The notes beneath the pieces are model-generated. The model was given only the letters and a program-made list of their open reading frames with translations, ran no database searches and was not told the DNA's origin. Below, piece after piece: positions 1 through 5,254 of a stretch of DNA of 5,541 bases (within the stretch, counting starts at the first letter, position 1; each line of letters opens with the position of its first letter). The stretch lies in the NCBI GenBank assembly GCA_902783405.1, contig CACZQZ010000017.1, positions 1 through 5,541 of the forward strand. Reading direction: 5' to 3'. A program made the translations under genes and the position numbers. The stretch comes from an uncultured Erysipelotrichaceae bacterium (GTDB lineage: Bacteria; Bacillota_I; Bacilli_A; RF39; UBA660).

Positions 1-627
1 GCAAGTAAAATTCTACTTTTTTCGCATTTTTCAAATCCCATGTTTATTTTAGGAACTGTTTCTATTTCCTTTTTAAAATATAAAGAGATAGGACCATTTA
101 TTTTATTTTGCCATTATATGGGAAATATGATTATTGGATTTCTTTTTCGAAATTATTACCCTAACATAGAACATACTTCGCTTTCTTTTAAAAAAGCTTG
201 TGCTAAAGCACATAAAAAAAGAAAAAGTAATAAGCAAAAACTTGGTGTTTTTTTTACAAGTGCTATTCAAAAATCGCTTCATACACTGCTTTTAATGCTT
301 GGAATCATTACTACTTTTTCAATTCTTACAACAATTATTACAAACTATGTAAATCTACCATTATGCTATCAAAGTTTATTAAGTGGAAGTCTAGAAATGA
401 CACAAGGCCTAAAAAGTATTAGTCTTTTAGCCATCCCACTTAAATTTAAAGTTATTTATTCGGTTATGATACTTTCTTTTGGTGGGCTTTCTGTACATAT
501 GCAAATGTTTAGTATATTAGATACTAAAGTAAAATATTTTCCTTTTTTAGTCGCCAGAATACTTCATGTACTTATTTCATCTTTGTTAGCATACTTTTTA
601 TTTAATTTTTATATCAACCTATCGTAA
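1..627 (+). CDS. ylbJ: YlbJ-type sporulation integral membrane protein, C-terminal half (5' end outside window)
   Basis: The frame is open from base 1, so 208 residues of a longer protein are visible; an ATG at 40 is internal. Seen: multi-pass hydrophobic segments, the motif FSNPMFILGT at visible residues 10-19, a strongly basic cytoplasmic-looking loop at about 64-80, GSLEMTQG at 129-136 and GGLSVHMQ at 161-168, then a final membrane helix. The SNPxFIxG motif and the GGLSVHxQ block are hallmarks of YlbJ, a roughly 400-residue nucleoside-recognition/gate-domain (PF07670 type) membrane protein. In Bacillus subtilis YlbJ is needed for heat-resistant spores and is expressed under SigE in the mother cell. 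The transported substrate is unknown. Its 3' end overlaps the converging prepilin gene by 14 bp, and no independent terminator is seen. Identification comes from remembered family motifs and the family assignment is strong. Confidence 0.88.
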   Translation, partial: ASKILLFSHFSNPMFILGTVSISFLKYKEIGPFILFCHYMGNMIIGFLFRNYYPNIEHTSLSFKKACAKAHKKRKSNKQKLGVFFTSAIQKSLHTLLLMLGIITTFSILTTIITNYVNLPLCYQSLLSGSLEMTQGLKSISLLAIPLKFKVIYSVMILSFGGLSVHMQMFSILDTKVKYFPFLVARILHVLISSLLAYFLFNFYINLS

Positions 628-1141
628 CATTATTTAATGTTGTATTATACTGATAAACAGCATTAATATCATATGAACTTTCATTAATTGAAATAGGAAT
701 TTTAATTTGTAAAATGGCATCATATAAATTGCTACCCATAACTTCTCCTTCATCATTTTTAAAAGTAGTATTCGAAGTCTGTATGTTTTCTATTTTCATA
801 TTTGAATCATATTGCACTGCATAATCACCATATTTTACAATTTTTTGATTATTATTTATTGAAATAGTTTTTGACTCACCAGTTGTAAATGTCAACGTTA
901 ATGTAGAACAATTTGGTTCACATGTGCTTATTGACCTTAACGTTTTTTCATCCAAGTCACGATATATTTGATCCATAATATTGCTCTGTTTAATCAACGC
1001 TTCTGTTTTTTGATTATTAGAAATATACATAGCATGAACCAGCGAAATTATTTGCATCAAATATACCACAACAATCGTCGTTAAAGTAAAAGCAAGTATT
1101 AATTCTAAAACTGTAAATCCCTTTTTATTCATTTTAGTCAT
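614..1141 (-). CDS. prepilin-like protein with class III signal (downstream of a pair)
   Basis: This is a 175-residue protein beginning MTKMNKKGFTVLEL. The basic leader ends in Gly8, followed by F+1 and Glu+5 and a hydrophobic helix to about residue 33. This is the standard prepilin peptidase cleavage and N-methylation signal of type IV pilins and pseudopilins. The rest looks like a soluble beta-rich domain with a close cysteine pair (TCEPNC) and several short hydrophobic strands, resembling GspJ/PilW/ComGF-like minor pilins in size, but I cannot assign a subtype. I chose ATG 1141 because AGAGGTG lies 9 nt upstream; the longer GTG start at 1153 falls inside that ribosome binding site. The start overlaps the stop of the upstream prepilin gene (ATGACTAA, 8 nt), implying translational coupling. 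The 3' end overlaps ylbJ, which runs the other way. The likely role is a minor subunit that initiates or tips a type IV filament at the membrane. Confidence 0.82.
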   Translation of the reverse strand: MTKMNKKGFTVLELILAFTLTTIVVVYLMQIISLVHAMYISNNQKTEALIKQSNIMDQIYRDLDEKTLRSISTCEPNCSTLTLTFTTGESKTISINNNQKIVKYGDYAVQYDSNMKIENIQTSNTTFKNDEGEVMGSNLYDAILQIKIPISINESSYDINAVYQYNTTLNNVTIG

Positions 1142-1652
1142 ATAAATTGTCACCTCTAAGTTTCAATGTAGCATATGTTCCATCTTTAAATGAAACAACA
1201 ATTCGATATCGCTTACCGCCTTCATCTTCATTCACATAATCAATAAAATCAATTAAATCTTGTCCCAATCTAGATGAATATATATCTGTATATTTTTCTC
1301 TATAGAAATCAGAGGATAGAAAAATTACCCTAGATATACCCAATTTTTCCTTTAAATTAATACAATAATCTTCAGAAGAAAAATACTTCAAATCACAATT
1401 TGTTAAATCAAAATATGCATCAGGAGATTCGACATAATCTTTAATAAGCAATTCTAAATAATTATTAGAAATATAATCCTTAAATTCTTTTGTTAAATAT
1501 AAAGAAGAAGCAGTATTATACGAAAACGTCTTTTTAAAATTACTTTCTACTCTTTGAAGGAGTGTAAAAAGTAAGATTAATACTGAGCAAACAAACACCG
1601 CAACTATTAGCGTTTCTGTAAGCATAAAGCCATTAATATTTTTTTTCTTCAT
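1134..1652 (-). CDS. prepilin-like protein with class III signal (first of the pair)
   Basis: This is a 172-residue protein beginning MKKKNINGFMLTETL, with cleavage expected after Gly8, F+1 and Glu+5, and a hydrophobic helix to about residue 31. The N-terminus is a clear prepilin signal. The remainder (about 40-172) is charged and soluble, with CDLKYFSSEDYC in mid-domain and a strand-rich end near RYRIVVSFKDGTY. I do not recognise a named pilin subfamily. ATG 1652 is preferred: AAAGGTG sits 6 nt upstream, and a GTG at 1661 that would lengthen the protein by three residues is part of the ribosome binding site. It is the first gene of a two-gene minus-strand unit with the other prepilin, and is divergent from the GspE-type ATPase gene 103 bp away. 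It is probably a minor pilin or pseudopilin assembled by that ATPase system; this is inferred from context and the N-terminus. Confidence 0.8.
   Translation of the reverse strand: MKKKNINGFMLTETLIVAVFVCSVLILLFTLLQRVESNFKKTFSYNTASSLYLTKEFKDYISNNYLELLIKDYVESPDAYFDLTNCDLKYFSSEDYCINLKEKLGISRVIFLSSDFYREKYTDIYSSRLGQDLIDFIDYVNEDEGGKRYRIVVSFKDGTYATLKLRGDNLYD
1151..1157 (-). promoter_or_regulatory. ribosome binding site deciding the start of the second prepilin gene
   Basis: AGAGGTG on the minus strand, 9 nt before ATG 1141. Its last three bases are the GTG at 1153 that a longest-ORF call would use as start. The site lies inside the 3' end of the upstream prepilin gene. Confidence 0.75.
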
Positions 1653-1658
1653 AAATAT

Positions 1659-1665
1659 CACCTTT
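1659..1665 (-). promoter_or_regulatory. ribosome binding site deciding the start of the first prepilin gene
   Basis: AAAGGTG on the minus strand, 6 nt before ATG 1652. The GTG at 1661-1659 that would give a longer reading is contained in the site, so it is unlikely to be the start. Confidence 0.72.
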
Positions 1666-1670
1666 TACCC

Positions 1671-1699
1671 TTGAAAATATTCTAAAAATATTATACAAT
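1671..1699 (+). promoter_or_regulatory. SigA-type promoter for the GspE-like ATPase gene
   Basis: TTGAAA (1671-1676), a 17-nt spacer, then TACAAT (1694-1699); each box matches the vegetative consensus at five of six positions. The start would be near 1706, giving a leader of about 50 nt with AAGGAG before ATG 1756. It overlaps the oppositely oriented promoter of the prepilin pair. Confidence 0.6.
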
Positions 1700-1718
1700 A
1701 ATATCAGGATAAAGTCGA
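1690..1718 (-). promoter_or_regulatory. SigA-type promoter for the prepilin pair
   Basis: On the minus strand, TCGACT (1718-1713, four of six consensus bases), a 17-nt spacer, then a perfect TATAAT (1695-1690). Transcription would start near 1683 and read into the prepilin gene starting at 1652. Its -10 box shares bases 1694-1695 with the -10 box of the divergent ATPase promoter. Confidence 0.55.
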
Positions 1719-1755
1719 GATTAAAATTAAAAAAAGAGTAAAAAGGAGAGTTTTT

Positions 1756-3078
1756 ATGTTAAAAAAGTTAGATTTTGATAGATTACCTGTCATAGAAATT
1801 GTTAATGAAATTTTATTGGATGCTGCGAAAAGGGGTGCTAGTGATATTCATTTTGATCCGTTAGATAATTTTCTTCGTATAAGAATTCGTATTGATGGAT
1901 TATTAATGGATTATTCTGAAGTCCCAAATACTAATAAAAATAATTTGATTACAAGAATTAAAATATTAGCTGGAATGAACATTACCGAAACTAGACTTCC
2001 ACAAGATGGTGCAATTAAGACAACACTTGAAGACATGAATTTGGATATGCGTGTATCTGTACTTCCAACAAACAAAGGTGAAAAAATTGTTGTTCGTATT
2101 TTAGATTATAGTTTAAGTTTAAATGGTATTGAAAATTTAGGATTCAGTGAAAACAATTACAAAAAAATTATTCAAATGGTAAATGAACCAAACGGCATTA
2201 TCCTTGTCACTGGAGCAACTGGTAGTGGTAAGTCAACTACTGTATATGCTATGTTACAACGTTTAAATAAAGAAGAAATTAATATTGTAACCGTGGAAGA
2301 CCCAGTAGAAATGGATATTGAAGGAATTAATCAAGTTCAAACGAATAGTGAAATTGGTCTTACTTTTGCAAATGCTTTAAGATCTATTTTAAGACAAGAC
2401 CCGAATATCATTATGATTGGGGAAATTCGTGATAGTGAAACAGCTAAGATTGCTGTTCGTGCATCTATCACTGGTCACTTAGTTTTATCTACTATCCACA
2501 CCAATAACTCCTTAAATACAATTGAACGTTTACTTGATATGGATGTTGAAAAATACTTACTTGCAAGTTCTTTAACTGGAATTGTATCTCAAAAATTAGC
2601 TCGTAAATTATGTCCAAAATGTAAATCAAAAAGACGTACAAACGAATATGAAAGGGATTTATTAAATAAAGTCCTCCACAAGGATATTACTTCTGTATAT
2701 ACAGCTGAGGGATGCGATGAATGTACTGATGGATATATAGGACGAATTGCTATTCATGAAGTTCTATTAATCAATCAAGAAATTAGAGACGCATTAAGTA
2801 ATAATATTACAAAAGAAAAATTAAGAGATTTAGTTTATACATCTGACGTTACAACAATGTTACAAGATGGCCTAGAAAAAGCTGTTAACGGTGAAACTAC
2901 TATTGAAGAAGTACTTAAAATTATTGAATTAGACGAAGATGAAAACTTAATTGATGATGAATTAGCAAAACAGGCTGATAATATTAATTTAGTAAGAAGT
3001 TTACAAGAAAAAGAAAATAAGACTGAAAATGAAATTAAAACTTTATCTGATTTAGTTAAAAATAGCTATAAAAATTAA
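1756..3078 (+). CDS. GspE/PilB-family type IV filament assembly ATPase
   Basis: This 440-residue cytoplasmic hexameric ATPase should power assembly of a type IV pilus or pseudopilus. Motifs in order: N2-domain signature ASDIHFDP (28-35), RIDG (45-48), RLPQDG (80-85), Walker A GATGSGKST (153-161), Asp box TVEDPVE (179-185), Walker B IIMIGEIRD (218-226, catalytic-type Glu223), His box STIHTN (245-250), and a zinc-type tetracysteine CPKC (286-289) plus CDEC (320-323). All key residues are intact. The N1/MshEN-type domain of full-length GspE and PilB is missing: the protein starts directly at the N2 domain, as in ComGA. The tetracysteine motif, however, is typical of GspE/PilB. Residues 391-440 form a highly charged tail beyond the usual end (nine acidic residues in 391-408). 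The start is set by AAGGAG before ATG 1756. The prepilin genes lie divergently upstream. The family is certain; whether it serves a pilus, secretion or DNA uptake is not shown. Confidence 0.95.
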   Translation: MLKKLDFDRLPVIEIVNEILLDAAKRGASDIHFDPLDNFLRIRIRIDGLLMDYSEVPNTNKNNLITRIKILAGMNITETRLPQDGAIKTTLEDMNLDMRVSVLPTNKGEKIVVRILDYSLSLNGIENLGFSENNYKKIIQMVNEPNGIILVTGATGSGKSTTVYAMLQRLNKEEINIVTVEDPVEMDIEGINQVQTNSEIGLTFANALRSILRQDPNIIMIGEIRDSETAKIAVRASITGHLVLSTIHTNNSLNTIERLLDMDVEKYLLASSLTGIVSQKLARKLCPKCKSKRRTNEYERDLLNKVLHKDITSVYTAEGCDECTDGYIGRIAIHEVLLINQEIRDALSNNITKEKLRDLVYTSDVTTMLQDGLEKAVNGETTIEEVLKIIELDEDENLIDDELAKQADNINLVRSLQEKENKTENEIKTLSDLVKNSYKN

Positions 3079-3100
3079 TGAGAAATCATTAATTTTTTTT
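3070..3100 (+). terminator. AT-only hairpin terminator at the end of the ATPase gene
   Basis: A perfect 11-bp stem: AAAAATTAATG (3070-3080) pairs with CATTAATTTTT (3087-3097) around a 6-nt loop, followed by three more T. It includes the ATPase stop codon. It has only one G-C pair, so it may terminate weakly. Confidence 0.5.
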
Positions 3101-3102
3101 AT

Positions 3103-3136
3103 AAAAAAATCATAAATATAAAATCTATGATTTTTT
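3103..3136. terminator. bidirectional hairpin terminator between converging genes
   Basis: AAAAAATCATA (3104-3114) pairs perfectly with TATGATTTTTT (3126-3136) around an 11-nt loop. The stem ends in T-runs on both strands, as expected for a shared terminator between the ATPase gene (+) and the tail-collar-like gene (-). Low GC in the stem makes its strength uncertain. Confidence 0.55.
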
Positions 3137-3166
3137 GAAATTTAATATTTTTTTAATTAACAAACA

Positions 3167-4003
3167 TTAAGCTGTTCTCTTCCACATATATACTGTGATA
3201 TATGGATTTTGTACATTTAAAGCAGTTCCACTTCCTGTGTTTCCTGTATTTCCATTTACATTATGAGTATGATTTGCTACAGTTCCTGTATTGTGAGCCG
3301 CTATTGAATGGGTATGATTTGCACTTTGATTTCCGGTATTTTTTGCTGAAACATAATGGGTGTGAGCTCCGGCTGACTGTGTACTTCCAACCCAATCCCC
3401 ATTCAGAAGCATTGGAGTTGATCCAGCACCAACAAGAGTAGGACTGCCTCTAAGAGAAAGACCTGATCCACCATAATTATGTGAATGCCCTCCTTTTGAA
3501 TCTGTATTAAAAGCTGGTAAAGTATGGGTATGATTTGCACTTTGACCTCCTGTATTAAGAGCACCTACTCCATGACTATGACTTCCTGCTTCATTTGTAT
3601 TGATATTAACACTATGTGAATGGGCTGGTAAGTTTTCTACTGCTATTGTTTTAGTTTTACTTCCTCCTGTAAGCGCTACTGTCTTAAAATCATCATCTGA
3701 TTCATCTACTCCAACGACCGCTTTTCCATTTCCAAATCTTTCCCACGTTCCTCCGAATAGTGTTGCTGGACTTGTTGGTGATACTGATATATAAATACTT
3801 CCTATAGGCCATGTTTTTTGCCATATATCATCTGCTGTAAGTCCATATAAATCATCTAATGCTGCTTTTACGGTACTTGTTTTATAAGATACATTCGTAC
3901 TATTTATAATCGTATCGGCTACTACAGTAGTTAGCCCTAATGTTATTCCTCCCAAAATCATTCCTATCAAATATAGTTTCGCATTTTTTCCGACTTTTTT
4001 CAT
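3167..4003 (-). CDS. exported phage-tail-collar/Gp10-C-like protein with seven HxH motifs
   Basis: A 278-residue protein. Residues 1-30 look like a Sec signal peptide or signal anchor: basic start, hydrophobic stretch at about 11-28, possible cleavage after VVA (27-29). Next comes a short segment (33-53, NVSYKTSTVKAALDDLY) of a kind seen in exported proteins of uncultured Bacillota. From 65 it reads as a phage baseplate/tail-collar domain: WPIGSIYISV, FGGTWERFG, TGGSKTKTI, ENLPAHSH, and the end NPYITVYMWKRTA, typical of Gp10 C-terminal and short tail fibre proteins. HxH pairs start at His128, 142, 158, 173, 214, 230 and 245. In phage T4 fibre tips such motifs bind metal along a trimer axis. 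Residues 142-167 and 214-239 are a duplicated module (17 of 26 identical). AGAAAGGA precedes ATG 4003. No other phage genes are nearby, so it is probably a domesticated surface adhesin or binding protein; that role is inferred. Confidence 0.8.
   Translation of the reverse strand: MKKVGKNAKLYLIGMILGGITLGLTTVVADTIINSTNVSYKTSTVKAALDDLYGLTADDIWQKTWPIGSIYISVSPTSPATLFGGTWERFGNGKAVVGVDESDDDFKTVALTGGSKTKTIAVENLPAHSHSVNINTNEAGSHSHGVGALNTGGQSANHTHTLPAFNTDSKGGHSHNYGGSGLSLRGSPTLVGAGSTPMLLNGDWVGSTQSAGAHTHYVSAKNTGNQSANHTHSIAAHNTGTVANHTHNVNGNTGNTGSGTALNVQNPYITVYMWKRTA
3308..3329 (-). repeat. direct repeat copy 1 inside the HxH protein gene
   Basis: Twenty-two bases identical to 3524-3545, 216 bp (72 codons) away in the same frame. 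It encodes the QSANHTH segment around His230. It marks an internal duplication of an HxH module. Confidence 0.85.
3524..3545 (-). repeat. direct repeat copy 2 inside the HxH protein gene
   Basis: Identical over 22 bases to 3308-3329. It encodes the QSANHTH segment around His158. Flanking codons have diverged, so the duplication is not brand new, or the core is under constraint. Confidence 0.85.
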
Positions 4004-4184
4004 TTTACTTTTCCTTTCTACCTTTTTTGGAAATAAAAAAGGGCGGTTTAATGCCCCCCACCTTTGCTATTTGCAAATGTGACTTTTAGTCTATCTTTTT
4101 ATCACATTTGCTTTTCTAACTTATTCTTTATCGGTTGATTCCGTTATTTCTTTTCGAAATAATTACTTCATCTACTTTTCTTAC
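4004..4184 (-). promoter_or_regulatory. structured 5' leader of the HxH protein gene, candidate cis-regulatory RNA
   Basis: Between the predicted start near 4184 and ATG 4003, the minus-strand RNA can form several hairpins. One is a 7-bp stem at 4144-4162 (TTATTTC/GAAATAA). Another is a small CGG/CCG stem at 4132-4143. A third is a perfect 10-bp stem pairing 4102-4111 with 4073-4082 around a 19-nt loop. A GC-rich hairpin with a T-run lies at 4035-4059. An 8-bp hairpin, CCTTTTTT/AAAAAAGG (4035-4042 with 4021-4028), overlaps the terminator's 3' arm and T-run, so the two exclude each other. A 5-bp TTTCC/GGAAA pairing (4029-4033 with 4010-4014) could cover the ribosome binding site. I do not recognise a known riboswitch class. 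No convincing coding region lies in this gap. Confidence 0.45.
4035..4059 (-). terminator. intrinsic terminator or attenuator just upstream of the HxH protein gene
   Basis: Minus strand: GGGGGGC (4059-4053), loop of 8, GCCC (4044-4041), then TTTTTT (4040-4035). Four G-C pairs plus up to three G-U pairs into the T-run. It lies only 16 nt before the ribosome binding site of the downstream gene, pointing to attenuation. It might instead simply block read-through from the glycosidase operon. Confidence 0.6.
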
Positions 4185-4190
4185 ATTTTG

Positions 4191-4199
4191 ATTATATCA
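4191..4199 (-). promoter_or_regulatory. extended -10 promoter upstream of the HxH protein gene
   Basis: Minus strand TGATATAAT: a perfect TATAAT (4196-4191) with the TG of an extended -10 one base upstream. The -35 region is poor (TTTTCA at 4219-4214 with a 17-nt spacer), which extended -10 promoters tolerate. It gives the HxH gene its own transcript with a leader of about 180 nt. Confidence 0.5.
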
Positions 4200-4249
4200 T
4201 ACGTTTTATATTTTGAAAAGTTTTTTTCAATTCAAATATAAAATATTTA

Positions 4250-5254
4250 TTATGCAATTAAACCAAATCCGCTAACTACACTTCTTCCTCCAGTAATTAC
4301 TTTACCATAAACATTCATTGGTTTATTAACTAATTCTCCATTAATAACAAGTTGTGATGACGTTCCTCCATCTAAATTAGCTGCATTATAAGCACCATAC
4401 TTAGCAAGTAACTCTGTTACTTCTTTTAAATTAGGTCCTTTTGTGTGTACTCCTTCTGTTACTAAAAATAACACAATGCCATCTTTTCTTTGAGCTATTG
4501 CAACTCTTGCTGCCCTATCATATCCTCCAGATTCAGAGTTATAACTCATTTGTTTTCCATTAACAATTAAAAATGGACCAAATTGTAAAGCATCTTTCAT
4601 ACCATTTTTAATAGCTCCTTCCGCGGTATCTACTGTTAAAAATAATTTATGATCTTCGGTAAATCCAATAAGTTCTGCCTCATCATTACTATCAGACCAA
4701 ATTACCTTTCCATCTTTAATCAAATATCCAAGTGGAATATCGCTTCCCCATCCATCTGGATCTGCAAACATACCTCCATTAATACAAACAACGCCACCTA
4801 ATCTCGCGCACATTTTAGGAACCCTCTCTGCACCATGACCTGTATTAAAAGTTTTTGTTGTAATAAGTTCTACTTTAGATGGATCATAAATAGCTACTAA
4901 ATGAGCATCATAATTTCCTACTTTTACTTTTAAATATTTATATAAATCATTCCCCGGATCTCTTGTTTTTATTTCTTTATCATACTCATTATCATAAGTA
5001 TCATCTTCTTCTGTATCAAATTTAATTTTACTTAAATCAATTTTATCTGATATAGGGGTATAAGAATTTGCTTCTAAAACTTTTTTTACAGTCTCTTCAG
5101 AATAAAATGTATAAGCAATATATTGGTGTGTTTTGGTAACCATGGCTGTACTAATAAGTGTATTTCTAAAATCTTTATTAGGCCCATAGAATAAACAGAA
5201 GCATATTGCTATAAGGAAATCAACAATTCCCATAAAAATAGTTAATTTTTTCAC
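4250..5254 (-). CDS. membrane-anchored phosphodiester glycosidase (NAGPA/DUF2233 family)
   Basis: A 334-residue protein. Residues 4-23 form a single hydrophobic N-terminal segment, followed by an acidic linker (about 72-100, with EEDDTYDNEYD) and an outside catalytic domain from about 115 to the end. Family landmarks: INGGMF (158-163), DRAARVAIAQ (236-245), NLDGGTSSQLVING (283-296) and GGRSVVSGFG (322-331). These match the phosphodiester glycosidase domain (PF09992), whose mammalian member removes GlcNAc from a phosphodiester on mannose-6-phosphate. In bacteria the substrates are mostly unknown but are likely cell-envelope or extracellular glycans, often in exopolysaccharide contexts. The GTG start at 5254 is well supported: GGAGGG lies 6 nt upstream and the start overlaps the upstream stop as GTGA, so translation is probably coupled to that gene. 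The domain looks complete and intact. The exact substrate cannot be read from the sequence. Confidence 0.88.
   Translation of the reverse strand: MKKLTIFMGIVDFLIAICFCLFYGPNKDFRNTLISTAMVTKTHQYIAYTFYSEETVKKVLEANSYTPISDKIDLSKIKFDTEEDDTYDNEYDKEIKTRDPGNDLYKYLKVKVGNYDAHLVAIYDPSKVELITTKTFNTGHGAERVPKMCARLGGVVCINGGMFADPDGWGSDIPLGYLIKDGKVIWSDSNDEAELIGFTEDHKLFLTVDTAEGAIKNGMKDALQFGPFLIVNGKQMSYNSESGGYDRAARVAIAQRKDGIVLFLVTEGVHTKGPNLKEVTELLAKYGAYNAANLDGGTSSQLVINGELVNKPMNVYGKVITGGRSVVSGFGLIA

Noticed and set aside
626..641. Hairpin AACATT/AATGTT as a ylbJ terminator
   Set aside because: Only 6 bp, no T-run on either strand, and it lies within the prepilin coding region.
3202..3441. 79-codon plus-strand reading frame
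   Set aside because: It lies antisense inside the HxH protein gene, and its composition (rich in His, Phe, Leu, Tyr) is what the reverse of the His/Asn/Gly/Thr-rich repeats gives. No ribosome binding site or family likeness.
3600..3794. 64-codon plus-strand reading frame
   Set aside because: Antisense shadow of the well-supported collar-like domain; no ribosome binding site and no recognisable protein.
3167..4003. Prophage remnant
   Set aside because: Only one phage-like domain is present, it has an export signal, and no other phage gene, integrase or attachment site is seen in the window.
4003..4064. Short leader peptide on the minus strand starting at a GTG in the G-rich stretch and ending just before ATG 4003
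   Set aside because: No ribosome binding site before that GTG, and the reading simply runs through the terminator hairpin and T-run.
4035..4070. T-box leader, because of a GGTGG...ACCGCC pattern next to a terminator
   Set aside because: The T-box core (AGGGTGGNACCGCG) is not contiguous, the tRNA-acceptor-binding bulge is missing, the leader is short, and the downstream gene is not an amino-acid gene.
4207..4240. Terminator for the glycosidase gene (TATATTTTGAA pairing with TTCAAATATA, one bulge)
   Set aside because: The stem is nearly all A-T and on the minus strand is followed by AAACG rather than a T-run; it also overlaps the promoter region of the next gene.
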